Below are positions 1-9,368 of a stretch of DNA of 41,286 nt, one piece after another. Within the stretch, counting starts at the first letter, position 1, and every line of letters begins with the position of its first letter. Origin of the DNA: Deltaproteobacteria bacterium (lineage in GTDB: Bacteria; Myxococcota_A; UBA9160; UBA4427); NCBI GenBank assembly GCA_002719955.1, contig PBFW01000042.1, forward strand, positions 1-41,286, given 5' to 3'. The position numbers and the translations under genes were made by a program. Below the pieces are notes generated by a model. The model had not been told where the DNA came from. It was given only the letters and a program-made list of their open reading frames with translations, and ran no database searches.

Positions 1-981
1 CGCCTTGCCCTCACGTACGTCGACGTCTTCCGCCTTGATCGAGCGAGCTGCGCCCTGCAATTCGGGACTCTCCACGATCGCGGCCACAGCGATGATCGCG
101 ATCAGGCTGTTGTCGGACTGCCCAGTCTGATCGTTCATCTCGACGACGATCTTGCCCGAAGGCACGTCGAAGAAGGAAGTGAAGTTCCTGATGTCATTGG
201 CCAGCAGCGCATCGGCGACCAGCTCGGCGCGACGCTCATGGTCGTCCCGGCTGATTCTTCCCTGGCCGAGCAGGGTGACGCCGTTAGGTGCGTCCCCAGA
301 GGGTACGTCGCCGATGAACTCGATCACGCCCGCTCTGGCCGGGACCGGCTCCAGCCAGATCCGCGAGAACTGGCCGGGGTGACGCGCTTCGAGGTCCTGC
401 GCATAGGCGAGGAAGTCTTCCTGGAACCCGATGGCGCGACGCACGTCCTGGACCGGCAGCCCCTTGCCCTCAGCGAGCAGAGCGATGTCGATCTCGTACG
501 CTTCCTGCTCGCTTACCGTGGCGCCACCTTCTTCGTGAGGCTCGCAGATCACCGTCCCGCCAATCGTGGGGTCGGCGCAGTCGAGGCCCGACGGGCCAGG
601 AGTACGACCGAAGCCCGCGAGGAAGACAGCGAAGTCTGCGACGTTTGTCCCACCGTCGTCGTTGTGGTCGGTCGCCGGATCCGCAGGGCCGCCCTGGAAG
701 GCGGCGAGAAACCGCGCGAAGTCGGGCATGTCCGTCGTGCCGGTGTTGTCGTAGTCGGTGTCACAGGCGTTGCCGTAACCGTCTCGATCCGTGTCGGTCT
801 GGTTGCTCGAGTCGTTCGGCCCGTTCGCGACCTCGAGACAGTTGTCGAGGAGATCGGCGACGAGGTCACCGTCCACGTCGGAAGACGATTGCGCGTTCGC
901 CACCCCGGCAGATGCGGCGACGAGCAGGCTAAGGATGAAATGAAAACCAGAAGTTCCGTTGAATAGAGTGCGCTCGAACAT
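1..981 (-). CDS. Exported dockerin/EF-hand protein, C-terminus cut by window edge
   Basis: The minus frame stays open from an ATG at 981 to base 1 (327 codons), so the C-terminus lies outside the window. GGAG sits just upstream of the ATG. A signal peptide of about 31 residues ends in an A-N-A-Q context. It is followed by a thrombospondin-3-like segment (DVDGDLVADLLDNC) and two EF-hand/dockerin type I-like loops, DYDNTGTTDMPDFARFL and DHNDDGGTNVADFAVFL. After a Cys-containing linker, a segment with IDIALLAEGKGLPVQDVRRA resembles pro-regions of alpha-lytic/streptogrisin-type (S1) proteases; that likeness is my inference and no catalytic triad is visible. It is transcribed divergently from the TPS-CHAT operon and shares calcium-binding modules with the first gene of that operon. 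An exported, calcium-binding protein is well supported; enzymatic activity is not. Confidence 0.75.
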   Translation of the reverse strand, partial: MFERTLFNGTSGFHFILSLLVAASAGVANAQSSSDVDGDLVADLLDNCLEVANGPNDSSNQTDTDRDGYGNACDTDYDNTGTTDMPDFARFLAAFQGGPADPATDHNDDGGTNVADFAVFLAGFGRTPGPSGLDCADPTIGGTVICEPHEEGGATVSEQEAYEIDIALLAEGKGLPVQDVRRAIGFQEDFLAYAQDLEARHPGQFSRIWLEPVPARAGVIEFIGDVPSGDAPNGVTLLGQGRISRDDHERRAELVADALLANDIRNFTSFFDVPSGKIVVEMNDQTGQSDNSLIAIIAVAAIVESPELQGAARSIKAEDVDVREGKA

Positions 982-1395
982 GATGTTTACTCCTCAATGG
1001 GGTGGCGCCGATGACGCCCGTTGTTTGAGGAGAGGTCGGGGGAAGGCTCGAGTTCATATCGCCCGATACCGAAATGAGCAGGAAGCCGAGTGAGCGCCCA
1101 CAGAAGTGAGGGGTCGGCGGTGGGGGAGGGGAGGAGCGAGCTCAGAAGTTCGCCGCCAGGACGGGGGTCCCGCGGGGAATATTCGACTTGGCCGCTTAAT
1201 TGTTGTGTTTTCAACACTCTCTGGACCCTCGAGCGGAGTATCTTCTGGAGAGCGCCGTTTCCATTGGACTCCGAGAAGCGATATCTCCCGGCGGCGAACC
1301 ACGTCTTCGAGAGAACAAACGCCCGCGGATGATGCGACTCGGACACTCGAGCCGCCGGAAACGCCGCTGGCCCCAGGACTGTGGAGTCGACTCCG
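982..1395. promoter_or_regulatory. Divergent intergenic region between exported-protein gene and TPS-CHAT operon
   Basis: This 414-base gap separates two divergent genes and must hold promoters for both. I see no gene in it. The only AT-rich island is around 1190-1217 and contains the inverted repeat GTGTT-ttc-AACAC (1205-1217), a possible operator. No convincing -35/-10 pair could be assigned by eye. Confidence 0.4.
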
Positions 1396-4300
1396 ATGGG
1401 AAGCAGCCGACAGGAAATGAGCACATGGCGACCGATCCGACACCGGGTTTGGATCGCGATCGCCTTGTCGTTCGGCTGGGCTCTAACCGCTGCGACGCTC
1501 GTGCAAGCGCAGCTCGCCACGCCCGTCGTCTGCCTCACTCAGACGTCGATCTGTAACTGTGCGACTACACCCGAGGACATCGAGGTGGGGTCGACGACGT
1601 TTACGCTCTGGCTCGACCCCGGTCCGATGAGCTCAAGCGTATCGGGCGACGTCTGCACCTTCGAAGGCGTCGGTGCCGACGGAGACGAAATCTGCGGTCT
1701 GGCGATCGGACTCGAGTCGACCTCCCTGGAGATCGCCCTCGACTTGTTCGAGGTGAATGCGGCCCTGGATCCGGCGGTCGTGGTCAAGCACGTCTCGGTC
1801 TCGAACATCATCCTGAATCACTTCAATCCGGACTCGGATGACGCCTGCGTCGAGCTCGGCACGCTGACCGTGTCCCGAAGCGATGTTCCGATCACGGGAG
1901 ATGCCTTCGTCCAGCTCACGGCGACGACCAGTGAATGGGTCGATGCCGGGCTGGGCGTGCAAACCTTCCCCACCACATACCTGCCCGAGCCGTCGCCCTC
2001 CATAGCGCTCGCCATCGGCGGCCTCTTCGCGTTCGCGCTCGGGATCCGGGCGCGACGAGGACAGCATCGAAGAGCCCGTCGTGGATCCGCCGCGGCCGCG
2101 GCCACGATCGCCGTCGCGATCGCGGGAGAAGCCCACGCGTTCGAATACTTCGAGCTCGACGCCTTTCTCGCGCGCGTGGGGCCGGCCGCTCGACACATCG
2201 ACTTCGAGAGCTATCCGCTCGACGACAACGGATACAACGTCTTCGCTTCGAGTTCGGAGCTCCGAAGGGGCGCGACGATCAGCGCGGAATTCGTACCGAG
2301 CCCGATCCCCCTGAGCGGTCCTCCTGTTGCGCTGATCGGCACTTTCCTGGTCTTCGACCCGCAGGTCGCGGAGTTTGGCGTCGTGGCCTCCCCCGGGAGC
2401 ACGAACGTCGACCACGACGACGTCCGGATCACCTTCGGAGATCCCGTCCGGGCCGCCGGCGTACGCGTGATCGACGCGACGAACAACGATGGAATGGACC
2501 TGACGGACCAGGACGAGATCCGCTTCCTCGATGCGTACGGGGGCGTTCTCGCCCAATACCTGCTCGACGGGGTCAAGCAGGGCCGGTCGGCGTTCGTGGG
2601 CTACGTGGCGAGGCCGGGGAGTCTGCCTGTCGCCGAGATCCGGATCATCGAGTCGGTCGGAGGCGGCCCGCTCTCCGATGACATCTGGATCGACGACGTC
2701 GTCTACCTCTCGACGAAAGACCCCTACGCCGACGAGTGGGTCCGGTTCGTCCCGAACCAAGCTGGGTTCATGACGGAGCTGCCCGAATGGGACGCGGCTC
2801 GGGCGCTGGACGAAGAGGACTCGCTTCACGTGTCGTTGGGTCCGTCGGGCCAGGTCGCCGTGCAGTTCACCGACAACGCCCTGGTGGCGGACGGGAGCGC
2901 ATCCCCCGACCTTCGAATCTGGGGCGCTGCGAGCGGGATGAGCATGACGACGGTCGAGATCAGCGAGGACACCACGACCTGGATCGCAGCCGGCACCGCC
3001 ACGGGTCAGGTGACGAACCTCGACATTGATCCGCTTCCCCTCGTGACCCCCGGAACCCGCTACTCGTTCGTTCGGCTCACCGACCTCGCTCCGCCCGGCA
3101 CCTCGCAGATCGACGCCATCGAGGCGCTCTCGTCGGTCGCGATCGCCGACCAGGACTTCGACGGCATCGCGGACGCCGTAGACAACTGCGTCTCCACGCC
3201 CAACCCGACGCAGGCCGACGACGACGACGATGGCGTGGGAAATCGTTGCGACAACTGCCGAGTGATCGCGAACCGGTCCCAGACCGACGACGACAGCGAC
3301 GGCGAGGGCAACGCCTGCGAGAGACCCACGCTCAAGCTCCTCCAGGACCCCCCTCCGTCGAGACAGGGTCTGCAGCGGACGGGAGCGGACCTCTATATAG
3401 ATTGCGGCGCCTTCGACATCCACCAGCTGAACGTGGGTGTGGTGAAGCCACCGGCGTCGTCTCAACTCACCTTCGGCGCGCCGGAGGGCGCCGACGGGCC
3501 CGGCTGCGCGGCCCCTTACGAGACCAACGTGCTCTCCCCCATTTCCGGCGCGGGCTGCCTGGGCCGGACGGGCGTTGGCTCGACCGTCGACCGCTCCTTG
3601 TCGGGCGTCGCAGCACCCGGCTCGTCCGCGCCGGCGCCCTACCGAGAGGACGCGATGTTCCTCTTTCTCTACGGCGGACCCGCCGACACGGATCTCCTTT
3701 GCAGCGCCGGCGAGCGGGACATCTTTCTCGGTCGGATCAATTTCATGGCGCCCACTTCGGCGAACTACCTGTCGCTCCTGGGCCTCACGGCACGGGGCGC
3801 CATTCTAGGCGTGATAAATTCATTGGGGGGGTCGGGCGGTGGGTCGCCGCAGCCCATGTTCATGTCCTTCACCAGTGAATCCGTGCCGCCCGGGCTCTAC
3901 CTGGAGATCACTCCCTCGGCCGGAGAAGAAGCGGCCTCCGCCGTCAGCTGGGACGTTTGCATCACGGACGAATCGATCCTCCTGATGCATCGCATCTCCT
4001 TCGGCCTCCTGGGGCCGCCCGAATCGGATGGCGCCGAGGACATCAGCCTCGAGGGCTGCACCACGGGGCCCGACAGCTCGGGGTTCTGGGAATGTGAGGA
4101 AGACGGCGTCCACTTCAACGTCGACGCGGAAAACTCCTGGGCGTACGGCCCCTTCGCCGAGGGGGCAGATGAGCTCGCTGACATACCGGAGCTTCAGGCG
4201 GGGGCGCTCTACGTCCTCCTGCAGGGCTGGGACGACGACGACGGTGAGCTGTCTTACGGTCTGCTCAACTTCGGCAACACCGCCCCGACCTGCATCGCGA

Positions 4301-4836
4301 CCATCAACATCGACGAAGCCTATGCCGGTACGGAGCCCGAGGTGGTCTACACCGGTGTAGAAGACTTGACGGCCCCGGACGAACCCTTCGTCGACGAGAA
4401 TGGCGATGGAGTGAACGGCGCGATGCAGGTCGGCTGGAGCACCAGCATCGACACTGGCTACGACGCCGACGGCGACGGGGAGCTCGACGATTCGGACAAC
4501 TGCGAGATCGTCTCCAACGCGGATCAGGCCAACTCGGGCGGATTCCAGAACGACATCGACAACGACGACCTCGACGGCGACGCCTGCGAGTGTGGCGACG
4601 GGAACGATACCGGCGAGGTGTGGGAGACGGGCATGGAGGCCACCGCCGACGTCGACTCTATCCGAAATTATCTCGCGCAGGTCTCGAGTGACGCGACCAC
4701 CCGTATGAAGTGCAGCGCGATCGGCACGACCACCTGTAACATGGCGGACGTGTCGGCCTGGCATCAGGCGTTGACGGACGATTCCGCCATCGGAGATGGA
4801 GCATGTGAGGCGGTATCGGGTGCACCACCGGAGTAG
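1396..4836 (+). CDS. Large exported protein, apparent fusion of PEP-CTERM protein and TSP3/dockerin-like protein
   Basis: This 1146-residue secreted protein appears to combine two exported proteins. ATG 1396 is preferred because GGAG lies 9 bases upstream; ATG 1417 and GTG 1381 are in frame. An N-terminal signal peptide (WIAIALSFGWALTAATLVQAQ) leads a Cys-rich domain. At residues 196-220 there is LPEPSPSIALAIGG, a hydrophobic run and RARRGQHRRARR, which is the layout of a PEP-CTERM sorting tail normally found at the extreme C-terminus. Directly after it a second signal-peptide-like stretch (AAAAATIAVAIAGEAHAF) precedes a beta-rich domain, thrombospondin-3 calcium repeats (about 585-640) and a C-terminal dockerin-like segment (about 1065-1146). 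No in-frame start is obvious at the junction. It heads the operon and overlaps the TpsA start. Function unknown; probably surface-associated. Confidence 0.75.
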   Translation: MGSSRQEMSTWRPIRHRVWIAIALSFGWALTAATLVQAQLATPVVCLTQTSICNCATTPEDIEVGSTTFTLWLDPGPMSSSVSGDVCTFEGVGADGDEICGLAIGLESTSLEIALDLFEVNAALDPAVVVKHVSVSNIILNHFNPDSDDACVELGTLTVSRSDVPITGDAFVQLTATTSEWVDAGLGVQTFPTTYLPEPSPSIALAIGGLFAFALGIRARRGQHRRARRGSAAAAATIAVAIAGEAHAFEYFELDAFLARVGPAARHIDFESYPLDDNGYNVFASSSELRRGATISAEFVPSPIPLSGPPVALIGTFLVFDPQVAEFGVVASPGSTNVDHDDVRITFGDPVRAAGVRVIDATNNDGMDLTDQDEIRFLDAYGGVLAQYLLDGVKQGRSAFVGYVARPGSLPVAEIRIIESVGGGPLSDDIWIDDVVYLSTKDPYADEWVRFVPNQAGFMTELPEWDAARALDEEDSLHVSLGPSGQVAVQFTDNALVADGSASPDLRIWGAASGMSMTTVEISEDTTTWIAAGTATGQVTNLDIDPLPLVTPGTRYSFVRLTDLAPPGTSQIDAIEALSSVAIADQDFDGIADAVDNCVSTPNPTQADDDDDGVGNRCDNCRVIANRSQTDDDSDGEGNACERPTLKLLQDPPPSRQGLQRTGADLYIDCGAFDIHQLNVGVVKPPASSQLTFGAPEGADGPGCAAPYETNVLSPISGAGCLGRTGVGSTVDRSLSGVAAPGSSAPAPYREDAMFLFLYGGPADTDLLCSAGERDIFLGRINFMAPTSANYLSLLGLTARGAILGVINSLGGSGGGSPQPMFMSFTSESVPPGLYLEITPSAGEEAASAVSWDVCITDESILLMHRISFGLLGPPESDGAEDISLEGCTTGPDSSGFWECEEDGVHFNVDAENSWAYGPFAEGADELADIPELQAGALYVLLQGWDDDDGELSYGLLNFGNTAPTCIATINIDEAYAGTEPEVVYTGVEDLTAPDEPFVDENGDGVNGAMQVGWSTSIDTGYDADGDGELDDSDNCEIVSNADQANSGGFQNDIDNDDLDGDACECGDGNDTGEVWETGMEATADVDSIRNYLAQVSSDATTRMKCSAIGTTTCNMADVSAWHQALTDDSAIGDGACEAVSGAPPE

Positions 4837-7621
4837 CCGTCCCACGCCGTACCGGCGTTGGGTCGGAACGGCCACGGCCGCGATCCTTGGGGCATTTACG
4901 GCCGGCGGCGCCGGAGCGCAGCTGGCCTTCGACGGCGTGCTGAGCGGGCAATTCGCCGGCCAGGAGCCGGGCCTCGACGCTTCTGGTGAGAGCTACCTCA
5001 TCGAATGGGACCAGGGGACGCTCGTCGACGGCGGCTCCGTGACCAACCTCTTCCACGGCTTCTCCCGGTTCGATGTCGCCCCGGATCGCGGCGCGCTCTT
5101 CACGGGCACAGGGGCGCCCCCCATCGACCACGTGCTGGTTCGCATCTCCTCGCCCACCTCCTCCGCCTCTTGGATCAACGGGCCGGTCCGCTCGGAGATC
5201 CCGGGCGCATCGCTCTTCCTGCTCAATCCCGACGGCATCCTGATCGGTGAGCACGGAGATCTCCAGGTCGACGGGGCGCTCCACCTATCGAGCGCCGACT
5301 ACGTATTGGACGACCTCGGAGACCGGTTCGAGCTCTCGGCGGGGGCGTCGGGCGGCCTGCTGTCGGGGACCCCCGAACAGTTCGGATTCCTGGCCCGATC
5401 CGAGGGCGTCGACCTTTCGATGCCCGACATCGACATCCGAGGCGAGATGAACAGCGAAGGCACGCCTCGCCCCAACGTGGGCCCACAGCCCCTCTGGGAC
5501 GGCCGGATCCATGTGTCGGGGCGCGTGATCCGGATCGGGAACGACGCCGGCGGAGTGGAGATCCACGCCAGCCCGAACGCAACCACCGGTCCGGAGGTCG
5601 GGTCCGTTCAGATCGCGGCCGTCGGAGCGCAGGCAACCTCCTTGCCGCTGGAGCTCTCGGGCTTCTCGTCCGCGGCAGCACGGCTCGGGGCGGACGCGAC
5701 GATCACCTTCGAGGGCGACGTCGACCTCGAAACGAGACCCAATCAGCCGCCTCGCAACCTGGCTGGCCGCGTGGTGTTACGGGGCGGTCGCCTCGTGAGT
5801 TCGTCCACGGGCCACACCTTCATGCGTGGACGCGGCGGTGCCAGCGTCGACGATTCCGGAAGCGCGCCTGCCCGCCCCGCGCTCGACCTCGAGTTCTCCC
5901 AATCGGTCCAGCTGTCGGGCGACCAGTTGCAGACCTTCTCCCGAGCGAACAGCCCGCTCGAAGACGCCGGGGCGATCCGGATTTCAGCGCCCGAGATCGA
6001 GCTTTCGGCGCAGACCTTGATCAGAGCACGCACGGTCGGCCAGAATCGGGGCGGCTCGATCGAGCTGATCGGCTCGAACATCGTCGTACGGGACACGACG
6101 ATCACGGGTGAGGCGAGCGACGACGCGGACTGCGCGAGCGGGGCTGGCTGCGGCGCGATCGGGGACATCTCGATCACGGCGGACCAGATTTCCCTGCTCG
6201 GACCGGCGACCCAGGTGAGCGTTACGACCGACAGCTCCGCCGACGCGGGAAACGTCACGTTCACGGCGACGGGCGACGTCGTGATCGATGGACAGCAGAC
6301 CCGTCCCGATCAATTTCCCGGCGTCTATGCGAGATCGGGATCCGCGCCGGACCCGCTGGGAACCGACCCCGACCCCGCGACGGGCGACACGGGGAACATC
6401 CGGATCGACGCCCTGAATCTGCACATCCTCAGCGGAGCACAGGTCTCGGCAGCCGCCTTTTCCCGGCTGGGTGGGGACGGCGGCCAGATCGACGTGAACG
6501 TCAGCGGGCTCGTGTCTCTCATAGGAGGAGCAAATGGACCCTCCCAGATCTCCGCCGAGACGAACTCACAGACTGGCGGCGAGGCAGGGACGATCCGGAT
6601 CGGGGGGATCGACGGATCGGGACACTCGGTGGTCCCCGAGCGCGTCGAACTGATCGACGGGGGGCGCCTCTCCACCTCGACGACTGGAAGCGGCGCAGCC
6701 GGTTCGATCGCAGTCCGGGCGGGCACGATCGAGATCCGTGGCGCCAACGCGTTGGGCAACCGCTCCGCGGTCACGACACGCAGCGGGCTCGCGAGCGGAG
6801 GCGGCGAGACCGCCGACCTCGAGTTGTACGCCGCGGGCGACCTCCTCGTCCGCGACGGGGCGCTCGTGTCGAGCACCTCCAATGGCGACGTCGCACCCGG
6901 ACGAGTCCGCCTGGAGGCCGGAGGAAACCTCGAGATCTCCGGCGGGAGCGAGTTGATCGCGGAGGCGCGGCGAGCGACGGGCGGCGTCCCCGGCCCCGAT
7001 CCCCCGCCCGGAGCAGCGGGCGGCGATCCCTCGGCCGATCTCGGTGACGTCTCACTGCGGGCGGGCTGGACGCTCTCTTTCCAGGATGCGCGCATTTCGA
7101 CCTTCACGCGTCGCGCGGCGAGCGGTGACGTGCACGTCAGCGCGGATCGTGCCCTCGAGTCGTTCTCCACCACGATCGAGACCGAGGTCGACCGCGCCGA
7201 CGGGGTGGGCGGCGACGTCATCATGGCCGCCCCCATCGTGCTCCTGAGCGACTCTTCGATCTCGGCCGACGCGAACGGGCCGAGCGCCGACGCCGGCAAC
7301 CTCCTCGTCTCGGCACCCTCGGCACTGCTGATCGACGCGACCACCGAGCTGAGTGCCGACCCGGGTCAGTTGGGCGTCGCCGGGGAGATCGTCCTCGCGA
7401 CACCCGAGACCAATCTCTTCAGCACCCTCGTCGTGGTCGAAGATCATCTGGAAAGACCCGAGGAGCGCATCACGGACCCGTGCGAAGCCAGCCGCGAGGA
7501 CGAGGGACGCTTCGACATCGGCGGCCAGACGCCCGAGCTCCGATCGCCCGAGGATCTCTTGCCGACCGGGAGTGGGATCGGAACGCAGGAAGCCGCCTCA
7601 ACCGGCTGCCGACCGCAGTGA
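4796..7621 (+). CDS. TpsA-type exoprotein, filamentous haemagglutinin N-terminal domain
   Basis: This is the secreted partner of a two-partner (type Vb) secretion system, about 940 residues. A signal peptide (TATAAILGAFTAGGAGAQ) is followed by the TPS export domain, roughly residues 40-190. That domain carries LLNPDGILIGEHG, a variant of the family NPNGI motif that TpsB recognises. The rest is repetitive, Gly/Asp/Thr-rich and beta-helix-like. The C-terminus (DPCEASREDEGRFDIGGQTPELRSPEDL) resembles the conserved end of cyanobacterial haemagglutinin-like TpsA proteins, which have a Cys-containing segment before a 'GRGG-PPNP' block. ATG 4796 overlaps the previous gene by 41 bases; GTG 4805, with GGAG 9 bases upstream, is an equally plausible start. 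Expected location is outside the outer membrane. Compared with classical FHA it is short. Confidence 0.88.
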   Translation: MEHVRRYRVHHRSSRPTPYRRWVGTATAAILGAFTAGGAGAQLAFDGVLSGQFAGQEPGLDASGESYLIEWDQGTLVDGGSVTNLFHGFSRFDVAPDRGALFTGTGAPPIDHVLVRISSPTSSASWINGPVRSEIPGASLFLLNPDGILIGEHGDLQVDGALHLSSADYVLDDLGDRFELSAGASGGLLSGTPEQFGFLARSEGVDLSMPDIDIRGEMNSEGTPRPNVGPQPLWDGRIHVSGRVIRIGNDAGGVEIHASPNATTGPEVGSVQIAAVGAQATSLPLELSGFSSAAARLGADATITFEGDVDLETRPNQPPRNLAGRVVLRGGRLVSSSTGHTFMRGRGGASVDDSGSAPARPALDLEFSQSVQLSGDQLQTFSRANSPLEDAGAIRISAPEIELSAQTLIRARTVGQNRGGSIELIGSNIVVRDTTITGEASDDADCASGAGCGAIGDISITADQISLLGPATQVSVTTDSSADAGNVTFTATGDVVIDGQQTRPDQFPGVYARSGSAPDPLGTDPDPATGDTGNIRIDALNLHILSGAQVSAAAFSRLGGDGGQIDVNVSGLVSLIGGANGPSQISAETNSQTGGEAGTIRIGGIDGSGHSVVPERVELIDGGRLSTSTTGSGAAGSIAVRAGTIEIRGANALGNRSAVTTRSGLASGGGETADLELYAAGDLLVRDGALVSSTSNGDVAPGRVRLEAGGNLEISGGSELIAEARRATGGVPGPDPPPGAAGGDPSADLGDVSLRAGWTLSFQDARISTFTRRAASGDVHVSADRALESFSTTIETEVDRADGVGGDVIMAAPIVLLSDSSISADANGPSADAGNLLVSAPSALLIDATTELSADPGQLGVAGEIVLATPETNLFSTLVVVEDHLERPEERITDPCEASREDEGRFDIGGQTPELRSPEDLLPTGSGIGTQEAASTGCRPQ

Positions 7622-7652
7622 GGTCAGGTTGGACCGCCTTCCCCTCTGCCTC

Positions 7653-9368
7653 ATGAGCGCGCGTACGCGTCGCCGCAGCCCCTGGCTCTCGGTCGCGATC
7701 GCTCTGATGGTGCTGTCGAACGCGGGCCTCTCGACCGCCCAGCTCGCCGTGCGCCCGGGCGACGAGCGGCTCGAGGTTGCGGTGTCCGACGGTGAACCGG
7801 GCGAAGAGGAGATCGACTACCCCGCCCCGGGCTGGGCAGTCGCAGACGAGACCGGGCTGGTCGTGAGCGTCCGCGCGGTGGAGATCGTGGGTAGCACCGT
7901 CTACGACGAGACCGACTTCCGTCCCATCGTCCAACCCTTCCTCGACCGGAAACTCGACTCGGCCGGTCTCACGGCCCTCGTCCAGGCCGTCACGCGGCTC
8001 TACGTCGAGGGCGGCTTCGTCTCGTCCGGGGCGGTGCTGCCCGACCAGGATCTGGGCGGCGGCGTAGTCATCCTGCACGTCGTCGAGGGACACCTCGGCG
8101 AGGTTCGCGTCGAGGGCACATCGCACTTCACAAAACGCTATTTCGCCGACCGCCTTCGCCATGCTGGACGCGCTCCGGTTCAGATCGACCGCCTCACCGA
8201 CCAGATCGCCGAGTTCCAACGTGACCCCCGCATCGCTCGCGTGCATGCCTCGCTCGAAGCCGGGAGCGTGGCTGGGGAGAGCCGCCTCGTCCTCGTCGTC
8301 GCCGAGGCTTCGCAGATCGACGCACAACTGAACGTCTCCAACGAACGTCCCCCCAGCGTGGGAATGACTGGTGGGGGCCTCGACCTCTCGTACTCGAACT
8401 TCGTCGGTCATGGAGAATCGCTTTCGGCCTCGTTTCGATTTTCGGAAGGCCTCCGGCAATACCGCGTGGAGACGGCGCTTCCCATCACCGCGCGGGGGAC
8501 CGAGCTCCGGGCCGTCTACCAGCGGAGCGAGGCCGCGGTCGTGAATTCGGCGTTTCGCGTACTGGACATCGACGCGCGCTCGGACTCCTTCCAGGTCGAG
8601 CTGCATCAAGCGTTGATTCGCAAACGGAGTCACGATCTGAACGTGGCGCTGCTCGGCAGCTGGACCCGCTGGAGGGCCACCGTGGGGGGGCGCGAGACGT
8701 GCTTTCGAGCCGACCAGCTCGACTGCAACCCGGTGGTGACCGCGCTCCGCGCCCGACAGGAATTCATCCGACGCACACCGAATGCCGCTCTCCTGATCCG
8801 GTCGACGTTCAGCTTCGGACTGGATGCGCTCGACGCGACGGAGGAAGGGGACAGCGGCTTAGCGGATGGCGAATTCTTCACCTGGCTCGGCCAGGTTCGC
8901 TACCTCCACCGTCTCGAACCCGAACGCAAACGCGACGGCCTACGATGGCTCGATCGGGCCGTGATCTCGTTCCGTGGCGACGTCCAGCTCGCGAACGACC
9001 CGCTGCTCTCCGGCGAACGAATCAGCGTGGGGGGGCCGCAGACCGTCCGTGGCTTTCAACGAAATCGCCTCGTACGGGACAACGCGGTGATCGGGTCCCT
9101 CGAGCTGCGCTTCCCGGTCATCGGCCGCGAGGAGACGCGACCCACGCTCGAGATCGCCCCCTTCGTCGATGTGGCCCACGCCTGGAACGATCGCGGCCGG
9201 GCGCCCGTCCGTACGATCTCGAGCGCGGGCCTCGGGATCGGTGTGAATCCGGGGTGGGGGCTGCACGCCCGCGCGTCCTGGGCCTATCCGATTCGTCGAG
9301 GGGTCGATGAAGGGGAGGGGTTGCAACGCGATGGCCTCTACATGGAGCTGATCTGGGATGTCTTCTAG
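7653..9368 (+). CDS. TpsB outer-membrane transporter (ShlB/FhaC/HecB family)
   Basis: This is the outer-membrane pore that exports the upstream TpsA. From ATG 7653 it has 571 residues, normal for FhaC/ShlB. TTG 7629 in the same frame is an alternative start with a better-placed purine-rich site; the frame stays open further upstream inside tpsA, but that part has no protein character. A signal peptide (LSVAIALMVLSNAGLSTAQ) is followed by a POTRA domain (SVRAVEIVGSTVYDE, then ILHVVEGHLGEVRVEG), a second POTRA-like region and a 16-strand-type barrel. Near the C-terminus is the lid-loop motif VGGPQTVRGFQRN, matching the VRGY/F motif of the family. The last residue is Phe, as usual for barrels inserted by BAM. 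It lies 31 bases after tpsA and overlaps the CHAT gene by 11 bases, so the genes are probably co-transcribed. Confidence 0.88.
   Translation: MSARTRRRSPWLSVAIALMVLSNAGLSTAQLAVRPGDERLEVAVSDGEPGEEEIDYPAPGWAVADETGLVVSVRAVEIVGSTVYDETDFRPIVQPFLDRKLDSAGLTALVQAVTRLYVEGGFVSSGAVLPDQDLGGGVVILHVVEGHLGEVRVEGTSHFTKRYFADRLRHAGRAPVQIDRLTDQIAEFQRDPRIARVHASLEAGSVAGESRLVLVVAEASQIDAQLNVSNERPPSVGMTGGGLDLSYSNFVGHGESLSASFRFSEGLRQYRVETALPITARGTELRAVYQRSEAAVVNSAFRVLDIDARSDSFQVELHQALIRKRSHDLNVALLGSWTRWRATVGGRETCFRADQLDCNPVVTALRARQEFIRRTPNAALLIRSTFSFGLDALDATEEGDSGLADGEFFTWLGQVRYLHRLEPERKRDGLRWLDRAVISFRGDVQLANDPLLSGERISVGGPQTVRGFQRNRLVRDNAVIGSLELRFPVIGREETRPTLEIAPFVDVAHAWNDRGRAPVRTISSAGLGIGVNPGWGLHARASWAYPIRRGVDEGEGLQRDGLYMELIWDVF

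Noticed and set aside
1633..3465. 610-codon minus-strand frame opposite the large exported protein
   Set aside because: Arg/Asp/Val-rich shadow of the TSP3-containing gene; no motif or ribosome site.
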